Origin: Roseburia porci | Lineage (GTDB): Bacteria; Bacillota; Clostridia; Lachnospirales; Lachnospiraceae | NCBI RefSeq assembly: GCF_009695765.1 | Contig: NZ_VUNI01000005.1 | Coordinates: forward strand, 62,001 to 126,000 | DNA: 64,000 nt | Direction: 5' to 3' | In this document: positions 1 to 9,656 of the stretch, in pieces | How positions within the stretch are numbered: position 1 is the stretch's first letter | Layout of the letters: each line of letters begins with the position of its first letter | The notes under the pieces: generated by a model | What the model saw: the letters and a program-made list of their open reading frames with translations, nothing else | Databases searched by the model: none | Told to the model about the DNA's origin: nothing | Translations under genes and position numbers: made by a program

Positions 1-1
1 C

Positions 2-1180
2 GTTGGCCGTATCGGTATCGGTAAGATCGACAACGGTTCTTTAAAAGTCAATCAGGAAGCCGTTGTTGTCAACCATCATGATCCTGACAAAAAAGAGAAA
101 GTCCGTATCAGCAAATTATATGAGTTTGACGGTTTAAATAAAGTAGATGTTACCGAAGCCAAGATCGGTTCCATCGTTGCGATCTCCGGTATCGCAGATA
201 TCCACATCGGAGATACCATCTGTGCCCCTGAGAATCCGGTTGCAATCCCATTCCAGAAGATCTCAGAGCCTACGATCTCCATGAACTTTATCGTAAATGA
301 CAGTCCTCTTGCCGGACAGGAAGGTAAATATGTTACCTCCCGTCATATCCGTGACCGTCTTTTCAAAGAGCTGAACACCGACGTTTCTCTTCGTGTCGAA
401 GAAACCGACAGCCCGGATGCATTAAAAGTTTCCGGACGAGGTGAACTGCATCTTTCCGTTCTGATCGAGAATATGCGTCGTGAAGGATATGAATTCGCAG
501 TAAGTAAAGCCGAAGTTATTTATGAATATGATGAAAACGGCAAGAAATTAGAGCCAATGGAGCTTGCCTATGTTGATGTTCCGGACGATTTTACCGGTGC
601 AGTAATCTCAAAACTCCAGCAGCGTAAAGGTGAACTTCTCAACATGTATTCGATTACCGGTGGTTATACACGTCTGGAGTTCCGTATTCCATCCCGTGGC
701 CTTATTGGTTACCGTGGTGAATTCATGACGGACACAAAAGGAAACGGAATCATCAATACAATCTTCGATGGCTACGATGCATATCGCGGAGATATCGCAT
801 ATCGTGCAACCGGTTCCCTGATCGCTTTCGAATCCGGAGAATCCGTTGCATATGGTCTGTTCTCTGCCCAGGATCGTGGTACCTTATTCATCGGACCTGG
901 TGAAAAAGTATATTCCGGTATGGTCATCGGTCAGTGTGCAAAAGCTGAAGATATCGAGTTGAACGTCTGCAAGAAGAAACATCTTACCAACACCCGTTCT
1001 TCTTCCGCTGATGAGGCACTTACCCTGGTTCCGCCACGTATTTTAAGTCTTGAGCAGGCTCTTGACTTTATTGATACCGACGAGCTTCTTGAGGTAACTC
1101 CGAAAAATCTGCGTATCCGTAAACGTATTCTTGACCCTACTCTGCGTAAGAGAGCAAGCTATGCAAAGAAAAACAAATAA
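2..1180 (+). CDS. typA: TypA/BipA ribosome-associated GTPase, 5'-truncated by window edge
   Basis: The reading frame is open from base 2, so this is the C-terminal part (about 392 residues) of a translational GTPase of the TypA/BipA family. The GTP-binding domain lies outside the window. What is seen is the end of domain II, domain III (residues DSPDALKVSGRGELHLSVLIE, an EF-G-like fold) and the TypA-specific C-terminal domain with GLIGYRGEFMTDTKGNG and a basic tail. The family binds the 70S ribosome under stress or low temperature and helps 50S assembly. The internal ATG at 281 is not the start. A hairpin terminator follows. Confidence 0.95.
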   Translation, partial: VGRIGIGKIDNGSLKVNQEAVVVNHHDPDKKEKVRISKLYEFDGLNKVDVTEAKIGSIVAISGIADIHIGDTICAPENPVAIPFQKISEPTISMNFIVNDSPLAGQEGKYVTSRHIRDRLFKELNTDVSLRVEETDSPDALKVSGRGELHLSVLIENMRREGYEFAVSKAEVIYEYDENGKKLEPMELAYVDVPDDFTGAVISKLQQRKGELLNMYSITGGYTRLEFRIPSRGLIGYRGEFMTDTKGNGIINTIFDGYDAYRGDIAYRATGSLIAFESGESVAYGLFSAQDRGTLFIGPGEKVYSGMVIGQCAKAEDIELNVCKKKHLTNTRSSSADEALTLVPPRILSLEQALDFIDTDELLEVTPKNLRIRKRILDPTLRKRASYAKKNK

Positions 1181-1210
1181 TCGTTTCCATCTGTATGGAT
1201 AGATTTTTCA

Positions 1211-1246
1211 AAAGGCTTTCGGAGTTCATTCCGGAAGCCTTTTTCA
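1211..1246 (+). terminator. Rho-independent terminator of typA
   Basis: Stem AAAGGCTTTCGGA pairs with TCCGGAAGCCTTT (one G-U wobble) around a six-base loop and runs into a T tract, 30 bp after the typA stop. Confidence 0.85.
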
Positions 1247-1272
1247 GCGAAATTGTATTTTTCTCATATTTT

Positions 1273-1302
1273 TTTACAAAAGTTTCGACAAAATGGTATA
1301 AA
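1273..1302 (+). promoter_or_regulatory. Possible sigma-A promoter for the MBOAT/SGNH pair
   Basis: TTTACA at 1273 and TATAAA at 1297 are separated by 18 bp. The surrounding region is very A/T-rich and offers other -10-like hexamers (1304-1312), so the exact promoter is uncertain. Confidence 0.4.
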
Positions 1303-1367
1303 ATACTATATCTTTTCCGCAAAATCGTATAAAATATACAGTAACAAAGTTTACAAAGGAAAAAACT

Positions 1368-2792
1368 ATGGTATTCAGCAGCCTTACATTTATCTTTGTC
1401 TTTCTGCCACTTTTTCTGTTGGCTTATTATACAATTTCATCCCATGCAAGAAATAGCGTATTATTTATCGGAAGTCTGATCTTTTATACGGCAGGAGTCC
1501 TGAAACAGCCTTTCTATCTGCTGTTATTTCTTCTGATGATTGCGGTAAATTACAGCATTGGACGTTTTTTATCATCCGAGGAAGATCCTGCGACCCGGAA
1601 AACACTCCTCATTGGTGGATTGTTTTTCGACTTTATGTGGCTTTTTCTGTTTAAATATTTTGACTTTTTCTGCTCCTGCATTGCTGATCTGCTTGGTCTG
1701 GTGCTATCTGATCATGCGATTCCGGAAGTTCATTTAAAACTTGTGCTCCCACTTGGAATCAGCTTTTATACATTTCAGATGGTATCCTATCTTGTTGATG
1801 TTTATCGTGGAGAAGTTCCTGCGGAAGAATCCTTTCTGGACTTCGGTGCATATGTCAGCATGTTTCCACAGCTGATTGCCGGTCCGATCGTCACCTATTC
1901 TTCCATTCGTGAATCACTTCATGCCAAAAGACCATATAGTCTGGAGGCTCAGTCGGGCGGACTCAAAGATTTCATTTATGGTCTCGGGTTAAAAGTCATT
2001 CTTGCCAATCAGTTTGGAAGCCTCTGGTCAAACGTTCAGTCCATCGGATATGACAGTATCTCCACGCCACTTGCCTGGCTTGGTATTTTTGCGTATTCTT
2101 TCCAGATCTACTTTGACTTTTACGGCTATTCGCTCATGGCAATCGGTCTTGGAAAGCTTCTCGGTTTTCAACTGCCTGTCAACTTCCGGCATCCGTATGT
2201 TGCAATCAGTATGACCGACTTCTGGCGCCGATGGCATATCACGCTTGGACAGTGGTTCCGCAATTATGTATACATTCCGTTAGGCGGCAACCGCACAAGC
2301 CGTGGCAAATGGATCCGTAATATTTTTATTGTATGGATTCTTACCGGAATCTGGCACGGAGCAGGATGGAATTTTATTTTATGGGGACTTTTATTATTTG
2401 TAATATTACTAATTGAAAAACTTGGATTTGGTCGGATTCTTGAAAAGCACCCCGGAATTAGGCATCTTTATATGTTTTTTCTGATTCCGCTTTCCTGGAT
2501 GGTATTTGGCATCACCAATATACAGGATATTGGTGTATATCTTACAAGACTTTTTCCATTCCTCGGACACAGCAGCCAGATCATCTACCATGGAGATTTT
2601 CTGAAATTTTTAAAAGATTTCCGTTTTATCATTCCGGCAGGGTTTTTATTTTCCACCATGCTGCCGACACATATTCTGCATCGGATTAAAAATACCGTTG
2701 CCGAATCGGTAATCTGCCTGTTTATTTTCTGGCTTGCCATCTATTGCTTACATATTGGATTAAATGATCCGTTTTTATACTTCAGATTTTAA
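1368..2792 (+). CDS. MBOAT-family O-acyltransferase (DltB/AlgI-like)
   Basis: A 474-residue polytopic membrane protein with about ten or eleven hydrophobic segments. It carries the MBOAT signatures: FWRRWHITLGQWFRNYVYIPLGG near residues 284-306 and TGIWHGAGWNFILWG near 325-339, with the family's catalytic histidine in IWHG. Such proteins move acyl (usually acetyl) groups across the membrane onto extracellular polymers. The start at 1368 has AAAGGA nine bases upstream. The next gene, 20 bp downstream, is an SGNH hydrolase-like protein, the usual partner that completes the transfer. The polymer acylated cannot be told from sequence; no polysaccharide or teichoic-acid genes are adjacent. Confidence 0.9.
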   Translation: MVFSSLTFIFVFLPLFLLAYYTISSHARNSVLFIGSLIFYTAGVLKQPFYLLLFLLMIAVNYSIGRFLSSEEDPATRKTLLIGGLFFDFMWLFLFKYFDFFCSCIADLLGLVLSDHAIPEVHLKLVLPLGISFYTFQMVSYLVDVYRGEVPAEESFLDFGAYVSMFPQLIAGPIVTYSSIRESLHAKRPYSLEAQSGGLKDFIYGLGLKVILANQFGSLWSNVQSIGYDSISTPLAWLGIFAYSFQIYFDFYGYSLMAIGLGKLLGFQLPVNFRHPYVAISMTDFWRRWHITLGQWFRNYVYIPLGGNRTSRGKWIRNIFIVWILTGIWHGAGWNFILWGLLLFVILLIEKLGFGRILEKHPGIRHLYMFFLIPLSWMVFGITNIQDIGVYLTRLFPFLGHSSQIIYHGDFLKFLKDFRFIIPAGFLFSTMLPTHILHRIKNTVAESVICLFIFWLAIYCLHIGLNDPFLYFRF

Positions 2793-2812
2793 TGATTTAA
2801 AGGAGAACTCTT

Positions 2813-3622
2813 ATGAAAAAGAAATCACACGCAGCGCTTTTTATTGGCTGTCTTATGGCCAGTTGTATCATCATTCCGATTGTTTTTCTGCTCGTCAGCT
2901 GGCAGACAAATAAAATGAAAAACACACCTCCCCAGAAAGCAGATCTGGTAGCAACCGAAGTTCCCGCTTCCGGTTCACCGGAGAAAAATCCAGAGGATGT
3001 CACAGAAAACACAGAAGCCGCTGTGAGTAGTGAATCCATGACCACCGTGGATGCTTCTTATTTTGATGATGCACTGTTTATCGGAGATTCCCGCACTGTA
3101 GGTCTGAAGGAATACGGGACATTAAATAACGCTACTTTTTTTGCAAACACCGGTCTCAGCATCTATGACGCAACAAGTGATCCTTTAGAAGTAGATGGTC
3201 TTGGAACACTTTCGCTTCATGATCTTTTAAGCAGCCAGCATTATGGGAAAATATATCTTATGCTTGGAATCAATGAGCTTGGCTTCAATCTGGACCAGAC
3301 CGTGAATAAATACAGTGAACTGGTTGGCCAGTTAAAAGCACTCCAGCCAGATGCAATCATTTACCTTGAAGCAAATCTTCATGTTACCGCGGATCGTTCC
3401 GCTTCAGATTCAACTTTTAACAATGCAAACATCGATCAGTTCAATGCACAGATTGCATCGCTTGTCGATCATGAGACTGTTTTTTATCTGGATGCCAACG
3501 AATTATTTGATGATGAAACCGGAAACCTGAATCCGGATTATACCAATGATGATACCCATCCACTCGGCAAATATTATGCCACCTGGTGTGACTGGTTATG
3601 CCAGCACGCGGTTGTCCGCTGA
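2813..3622 (+). CDS. Membrane-anchored SGNH/GDSL hydrolase-like protein, partner of the MBOAT acyltransferase
   Basis: 269 residues. An N-terminal signal anchor (about residues 8-29) is followed by a Ser/Pro/Glu-rich linker to about residue 78. The SGNH fold then begins with block I FIGDSRTVG (nucleophile Ser near 90), has a GINELG block near 151-156 and ends with DDTHPLG (Asp/His near 246-248). The catalytic residues are present, so it is probably active on the outer face of the membrane. It is 20 bp from the MBOAT gene with its own AAAGGAGA site, so the two are co-transcribed. The pairing resembles PatA/PatB- or Alg-type acetylation systems; the direction of catalysis (transferase or esterase) is inferred. 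Confidence 0.85.
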   Translation: MKKKSHAALFIGCLMASCIIIPIVFLLVSWQTNKMKNTPPQKADLVATEVPASGSPEKNPEDVTENTEAAVSSESMTTVDASYFDDALFIGDSRTVGLKEYGTLNNATFFANTGLSIYDATSDPLEVDGLGTLSLHDLLSSQHYGKIYLMLGINELGFNLDQTVNKYSELVGQLKALQPDAIIYLEANLHVTADRSASDSTFNNANIDQFNAQIASLVDHETVFYLDANELFDDETGNLNPDYTNDDTHPLGKYYATWCDWLCQHAVVR

Positions 3623-3668
3623 TTTTTCCTGTATTTTATATAAACTATACACAGATCGTATTCTTAGT

Positions 3669-3717
3669 GAAAAAAGGAGTATGAAAACCGTTTTCCGGTT
3701 TCATACTCCTTTTTTCT
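3669..3717. terminator. Bidirectional terminator between SGNH gene and dapL
   Basis: A long perfect stem (AAAAAAGGAGTATGAAAACCG with its complement) around a four-base loop, flanked by A and T tracts on the two sides. It can end transcripts of the plus-strand SGNH gene and the minus-strand dapL. Confidence 0.9.
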
Positions 3718-3731
3718 GTCTGTTCAATATT

Positions 3732-4946
3732 TTACAGAGTCTTAAATCTCTCTAATGCTGCAAGCGTGTTCTCATAAGTACCAAATGCAGTCAGTCTGAA
3801 ATATCCTTCTCCGCTTGGTCCAAATCCTGATCCAGGAGTTCCAACCACATTTGCATCCTCTAACAGATGATCGAAGAACTGCCATGATGTCATGTTATCC
3901 GGTGTCTTTAACCAGATATATGGTGCATTCACACCACCAAATACGGTATAGCCTGCATCTTTTAATCCATTTTTGATGGTGGATGCATTTCTCATATAGT
4001 ATGCAACCTGCTCTTTCAGCTGTGCTTTTCCGGCTTCTGAGTATACAGCCTCTCCGGCACGCTGTACAATATACGGAGCACCGTTAAATTTGGTTCCATG
4101 ACGTCTTGCCCACATTGCATTTAAAGATACATCTCCACACTTTAATTCTTTTGGAACAACTGTAAATCCAAGACGAACACCGGTAAATCCAGCATTCTTT
4201 GAAAAACTTCTCAGTTCAATCGCACAGGTCTTTGCTCCATCACACTCATAAATGGTATGTGGCACATTGTCTTCACTGATATATGCTTCATAAGCTGCAT
4301 CATAAATAATGACTGCACCTTTCTCGTTTGCATAATCTACCCACTTCTGAAGCTGATCTTTTGTCAGAGTTGTACCTGTCGGGTTATTTGGAAGACACAG
4401 ATAAATGATGTCCGGTGTCTCTTTCGGGAACTCCGGCACAAAATTATTCTCCGCGGTACATGGCATGTAGATCACATTGCTCCATGTCTCCGTCTTCGTG
4501 TCATAAGTTCCGGTTCTTCCTGCCATTACATTGGAATCCACATAAACCGGATATACCGGATCACATACTGCAATGCGATTGTTTAATGCAAAAAGTTCCT
4601 GGATGTTGGCGGAATCACTCTTTGCTCCGTCCGAAACGAAGATCTCGTCTATGCCGATCTCACATCCTCTTGCCTGATAATCATTTTTGGCAATTGCACT
4701 TCTTAAAAATTCATATCCCAGATCCGGTGCATAACCGTGGAATGTCTCTGCATTTCCCATTTCATCAACTGCTTTATGCAGTGCCTCAATGATTGCAGGA
4801 GCCAGTGGCTGGGTCACATCACCAATACCGAGACGGATAATCTTTTTATCCGGATTTGCCTCGGAATATGCGGCAACCTTCTTGCCAATCGTACTGAAAA
4901 GATAACTGCCCGGCAGTTTCTGATAATTGTCATTAATCTGATACAT
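3732..4946 (-). CDS. dapL: LL-diaminopimelate aminotransferase
   Basis: 404 residues, fold-type I PLP aminotransferase. It converts tetrahydrodipicolinate directly to LL-diaminopimelate in lysine and peptidoglycan synthesis, bypassing the succinylase and acetylase routes. Family features seen: N-terminal NDNYQKLPGSYLFSTIGKK, LGIGDVTQPL, GYAPDLGYEFLR, CDPVYPVYVDSNVMAG, the PLP lysine in SFSKNAGFTGVRLG and the C-terminal GEGYFRLTAFG. The frame extends 17 codons further upstream, but ATG 4946 has AGAGGA at the right distance and matches known DapL N-termini. It has its own promoter and a small palindrome in the leader. Confidence 0.95.
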   Translation of the reverse strand: MYQINDNYQKLPGSYLFSTIGKKVAAYSEANPDKKIIRLGIGDVTQPLAPAIIEALHKAVDEMGNAETFHGYAPDLGYEFLRSAIAKNDYQARGCEIGIDEIFVSDGAKSDSANIQELFALNNRIAVCDPVYPVYVDSNVMAGRTGTYDTKTETWSNVIYMPCTAENNFVPEFPKETPDIIYLCLPNNPTGTTLTKDQLQKWVDYANEKGAVIIYDAAYEAYISEDNVPHTIYECDGAKTCAIELRSFSKNAGFTGVRLGFTVVPKELKCGDVSLNAMWARRHGTKFNGAPYIVQRAGEAVYSEAGKAQLKEQVAYYMRNASTIKNGLKDAGYTVFGGVNAPYIWLKTPDNMTSWQFFDHLLEDANVVGTPGSGFGPSGEGYFRLTAFGTYENTLAALERFKTL

Positions 4947-4982
4947 TACTTTCGTCCTCTCTTCTGATATTCTGTAAAAGTA

Positions 4983-5037
4983 TGAATAACTATTCACATA
5001 TTAGTATAAGTATAACAAATATATTCCCCACATACAA
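4983..5037 (-). promoter_or_regulatory. dapL promoter with leader palindrome
   Basis: On the minus strand, TTGTAT (5032-5037) and TATACT (5009-5014) are 17 bp apart. A perfect 14-bp palindrome TGAATAACTATTCA (4983-4996) lies just downstream of the expected transcription start, where a repressor could bind. The regulator is unknown. Confidence 0.6.
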
Positions 5038-5055
5038 TTGCCCATCTCAAAAACT

Positions 5056-5607
5056 TTACGCTTCTCCCATCAAACTGAGAATCATCTGCGCAGTTTCCGT
5101 CAATCCGGTCGCATTGTCCATGCTTCTCTTCTGAATATAACGGTGCGCTTCTTCCTCCGTCATGTTGTTTCGTTCCATCAAAAGAGCCTTTGCTCTTTCA
5201 ATCTGCTGGACTTCTTCTTTCGAGCGTTCCTTCGGCTTCTGACGCATTTTCTTACGTCTTCTTGCAATCGTATACTCCATCATTTCAACTGTCTGGAGCA
5301 ATTCATGCACTTTCATCGGAAGTGCAAGGCATACCAGATTGTCAACTCCCTTATTTTCAAAGGAAGCCGGCGATGCCACTAACAGCATCTGAAATCCCTT
5401 CGGAAGATATGAGTACAGTTCATCATACATCATATCCACAAAACGGGCTCCACAGACAACGATGCCGCTTTCAAGACTGTTCACATTCTGAAGCGCCTGG
5501 GCACCGGTTGTGCAGACTGCCGCAACCGGATATCCGCTCTGTGCCAATATTTTTTTAATATTCTGGGCATTTGCCAGCTTTGGAAATGCTACTACAATAT
5601 TATCCAC
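5056..5607 (-). CDS. ANTAR-domain response regulator (RNA-binding antiterminator type)
   Basis: 183 residues. Residues 1-115 resemble a receiver domain but lack a convincing set of acidic phosphorylation residues (a pseudo-receiver). Residues 120-183 form the ANTAR three-helix domain (SKEEVQQIERAKALLMERNNMTEEEAHRYIQKRSMDN...), which binds paired hexaloop hairpins in RNA and prevents termination, as in NasR, AmiR and EutV. The start is GTG 5607 with AAGGGGAT upstream. It follows glnA by 24 bp in the same operon, so a role in nitrogen or glutamine control is likely. ANTAR regulators next to glnA are common in Clostridia. The signal that controls it is not visible. Confidence 0.9.
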   Translation of the reverse strand: MDNIVVAFPKLANAQNIKKILAQSGYPVAAVCTTGAQALQNVNSLESGIVVCGARFVDMMYDELYSYLPKGFQMLLVASPASFENKGVDNLVCLALPMKVHELLQTVEMMEYTIARRRKKMRQKPKERSKEEVQQIERAKALLMERNNMTEEEAHRYIQKRSMDNATGLTETAQMILSLMGEA

Positions 5608-5631
5608 CGTTATCCCCTTGTACGCTTTCGA

Positions 5632-6963
5632 TTAGATTTTGTATAAATACTCATCGATTTCCCATTTTGTAACCTGAGCCCGATAATGAACCCATTCTTC
5701 ATGTTTTGCTTCCACATATTTGGTCACAATATGTTCTCCAAGCACTTCCCTGATAAAGGTATCTTTTTTCAGTTCTTCCATCGCTGCATTCAGATCCTCA
5801 GGAATTGCTTCAATAGCAAGCTTTTCTTTCTCTTCTGTTGTCAGTTCAAATACATTTGCAGAGATTGCATCCGGCGGTGTAATCTGATTACGGATTCCGT
5901 CAAGTCCTGCTGCAAGACATACCGCAAGTGTCAGATACGGATTTGCTGCCGGGTCCGGACTTCTGAGTTCAATTCTTGTACTTTCACCACGTGAAGCAGG
6001 AATCCGAATCAATGGACTTCTATTCTTCGTAGACCACGCAATATAGATTGGAGCCTCATAACCAGGCACAAATCTCTTATAGGAATTCACCAGTGGATTA
6101 CAGATTGCAGTCATTCCTTTTAAGTGTTTCATAATACCGCCGATAAAATAATATGCCTCTTTGCTCATTCCAAGCTCGCCATCCGGATCATCAAAGATGT
6201 TCTTTCCATCTTTGGATAAAGACATATTAATATGCATACCGGATCCGGCGATACCAGATTTTGGTTTTGGCATAAAGCTTGCAAACAGTCCATGACGTTT
6301 TGCAATGGTTTTGACAGCCAGTTTGAATGTCATAATATTATCTGCGGTAACAAGTGCCTCATCATATTTAAAATCGATCTCATGCTGGGCAGGAGCAGCC
6401 TCATGATGGGAAGCTTCAATTTCAAAATCCATATCCTCGAGTGTCAGTACCATATCACGTCTTGCATTTTCCCCAAGATCGACAGGTCCCAGGTCAAAAT
6501 ATCCCGCTTTTTCATGACTGATCGTTGTAGGCTGTCCATCTTCATCCTGATGGAACAGGAAGAATTCCACCTCCGGTCCTACGTTAAATACATATCCCAT
6601 TCTGGCAGCCTCTTCAATCTGCTTCTTTAAGATATGGCGGCAGTCGCCCTGGAACGGAGTTCCATCTGTACTGTATACATCACAGATAATACGCGCAACC
6701 TTTCCCTGCTGTGGTCTCCATGGGAAAATGGTAAACGTATCCAGATCCGGATACAGATACATGTCAGATTCCTCAATACGCACAAATCCCTCAATTGAAG
6801 AGCCATCAAACATGCATTTGTTATCCAGGGCCTTTTCCAGCTGACTTGCTGTAATTGCAACATTTTTCATTGTTCCAAAGATATCTGTGAACTGAAGCCG
6901 GATAAATTCCACATCCTCTTCTTCTACGATTCTCATAATATCCTGTTTGGTATATTTGCTCAT
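5632..6963 (-). CDS. glnA: Glutamine synthetase type I
   Basis: 443 residues, the short GSI-alpha length. It makes glutamine from glutamate, ammonia and ATP. Seen: N-terminal beta-grasp domain ([23 protein letters not shown]), the Mg-binding [10 protein letters not shown], the GPEVEFFLF and [15 protein letters not shown] blocks, and the substrate/ATP segment SGMHINMSL and [13 protein letters not shown]. It sits between a hisA-type gene (21 bp upstream) and the ANTAR regulator (24 bp downstream) and shares their promoter. Strong ribosome site AGGAGAG before ATG 6963. Confidence 0.97.
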   Translation of the reverse strand: MSKYTKQDIMRIVEEEDVEFIRLQFTDIFGTMKNVAITASQLEKALDNKCMFDGSSIEGFVRIEESDMYLYPDLDTFTIFPWRPQQGKVARIICDVYSTDGTPFQGDCRHILKKQIEEAARMGYVFNVGPEVEFFLFHQDEDGQPTTISHEKAGYFDLGPVDLGENARRDMVLTLEDMDFEIEASHHEAAPAQHEIDFKYDEALVTADNIMTFKLAVKTIAKRHGLFASFMPKPKSGIAGSGMHINMSLSKDGKNIFDDPDGELGMSKEAYYFIGGIMKHLKGMTAICNPLVNSYKRFVPGYEAPIYIAWSTKNRSPLIRIPASRGESTRIELRSPDPAANPYLTLAVCLAAGLDGIRNQITPPDAISANVFELTTEEKEKLAIEAIPEDLNAAMEELKKDTFIREVLGEHIVTKYVEAKHEEWVHYRAQVTKWEIDEYLYKI

Positions 6964-6984
6964 AATTCTCTCCTTTTCTTTATT

Positions 6985-7773
6985 CTAAGCTTCCTGTACT
7001 GAAGCAATATAATCGAGTACCTTCTGATATGACATGGTTCCGCCAAACAGATCCAGTGCACTTCCGATGGTTACATTCAAATGTCCATGTCCAAGTTCAC
7101 GGATCTTTCTAAGATCATCAAAATTTCGGACACCTCCGGCATAGGTAACCGGAATCCGGTTCCATCTTCCCAGCTGACCTGCCAGTTCCTCTTCGATTCC
7201 GGATGCTTTTCCTTCCACATCTACTGCATGAACCAGAAATTCATCACAATATTCAGCTAATCTGTCTAAAAGTTCCGTGGTCACCTTCTCTTCTGTAAAC
7301 TTCTGCCATCGGTCAGTCACAATATAATAACCATCACCCCGGAATCTGCAGCTTAAATCCAGAACAAGATGCTCTTTTCCAACAGCATTTACAAGCCGTT
7401 TCAGATTCTCAAAACTGATCTTTCCATCTTTAAAAACATAAGATGTCACGATCACATGACTTGCCCCCTCTTTAATAAAGGAAGCAGCATTTCCGGCATG
7501 TATCCCTCCTCCAATCTGCAAGCCTCCTGGATACTCATGGAGTGCAAGAAGTGCCTGTGCTCTGGTCGCCTCATAATATTCACTCTGCTCCGGGTTTAAC
7601 AGGATAATATGTCCCCCACGGATTCCCGCATCCTTGTATAACTTTGCAAAAAAGGCGCCATTCTGTTCTGCCACAAAATTTTCTTCCGCCTGATCTCCAG
7701 CATCCCGCAGACTACTGCCCACGATCTGCTTTACCTTCCCATTATGTATGTCTATACAGGGTCTAAATTGCAT
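6985..7773 (-). CDS. Eukaryote-type (HIS6-like) ProFAR isomerase, HisA
   Basis: 262 residues. It should convert ProFAR to PRFAR in histidine synthesis. The sequence follows the longer fungal/plant HIS6 form rather than the usual ~240-residue bacterial HisA: CIDIHNGKVKQIVG at the N-terminus (Asp of the active site near residue 8), FFAKLYKDAGIRGGHII, LQIGGGI, VIVTSYVF, VLDLSCR, EFLVHAVDVEGK, VTYAGGVRNFDDL and IGSALDLFGG. It is the first gene of the hisA-glnA-ANTAR operon and not in a his operon. The link to glnA may reflect the glutamine used by the next histidine enzyme (HisFH), but that is inference. Confidence 0.85.
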   Translation of the reverse strand: MQFRPCIDIHNGKVKQIVGSSLRDAGDQAEENFVAEQNGAFFAKLYKDAGIRGGHIILLNPEQSEYYEATRAQALLALHEYPGGLQIGGGIHAGNAASFIKEGASHVIVTSYVFKDGKISFENLKRLVNAVGKEHLVLDLSCRFRGDGYYIVTDRWQKFTEEKVTTELLDRLAEYCDEFLVHAVDVEGKASGIEEELAGQLGRWNRIPVTYAGGVRNFDDLRKIRELGHGHLNVTIGSALDLFGGTMSYQKVLDYIASVQEA

Positions 7774-7798
7774 CTGTCCTCTCCTTTACTATGACAAA

Positions 7799-7835
7799 AG
7801 GGCGCAGAAATCCACGGTCATGACTTCTTCGCCCT
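7799..7835 (-). promoter_or_regulatory. GC-rich leader hairpin before hisA-glnA-ANTAR operon (possible attenuator)
   Basis: In the minus-strand leader, AGGGCG pairs with CGCCCT and, after one mismatch, AGAAGTC pairs with GATTTCT. The hairpin is followed by TTTTG and then the hisA ribosome site. It lies between the expected transcription start (about 7843) and the first start codon, so it could act as a terminator/antiterminator switch for the operon's own ANTAR protein. The classic dual hexaloop ANTAR motif was not recognised. Confidence 0.5.
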
Positions 7836-7849
7836 CATACATATTTAGA

Positions 7850-7905
7850 ATCATAACATATTTTTTCCTGTTTGTGAATCATTCTTTTTCTACTCTAAAT
7901 GATTC
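7850..7905 (-). promoter_or_regulatory. Promoter and operator-like inverted repeat of the hisA-glnA-ANTAR operon
   Basis: TTCACA (7873-7878) and TATGAT (7850-7855) are exactly 17 bp apart on the minus strand. A perfect inverted repeat GAATCATT-N14-AATGATTC (7876-7905) covers the upstream edge of the -35 box, a typical repressor position. The cognate factor is unknown. Confidence 0.7.
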
Positions 7906-7974
7906 CCCTGCTGCCGCGTTACTCTATGCAAGTGTTCAATAAATGTGATTAATTGCATTTATTATTTTTTCTAA

Positions 7975-9552
<1,578 letters not shown>

Positions 9553-9562
9553 TCATTTTTGC

Positions 9563-9592
9563 TTGAATACAGCAATAAAAATATAGTATAAT
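9563..9592 (+). promoter_or_regulatory. Promoter of the CNNM/CorC-family gene
   Basis: TTGAAT (9563-9568), 18-bp spacer, perfect TATAAT (9587-9592), only 11 bp after the guaB stop. Confidence 0.75.
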
Positions 9593-9593
9593 A

Positions 9594-9621
9594 GATTCCC
9601 GGCATATTTGTGCCGGGAATC
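9594..9621 (+). other. Perfect hairpin at the expected 5' end of the CNNM transcript
   Basis: GATTCCCGGCA and TGCCGGGAATC form an 11-bp perfect stem with a six-base loop. It starts at about the predicted transcription start and is not followed by a T tract. It is therefore more likely a 5'-stabilising hairpin or operator than the guaB terminator. Confidence 0.6.
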
Positions 9622-9656
9622 ACTATAATTAAGAAATTTACGAGGTGAAAATTATT

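Noticed and set aside
9594-9621. Terminator of guaB
   Set aside because: The stem is strong but has no T tract on the plus strand and starts at the predicted transcription start of the next gene.
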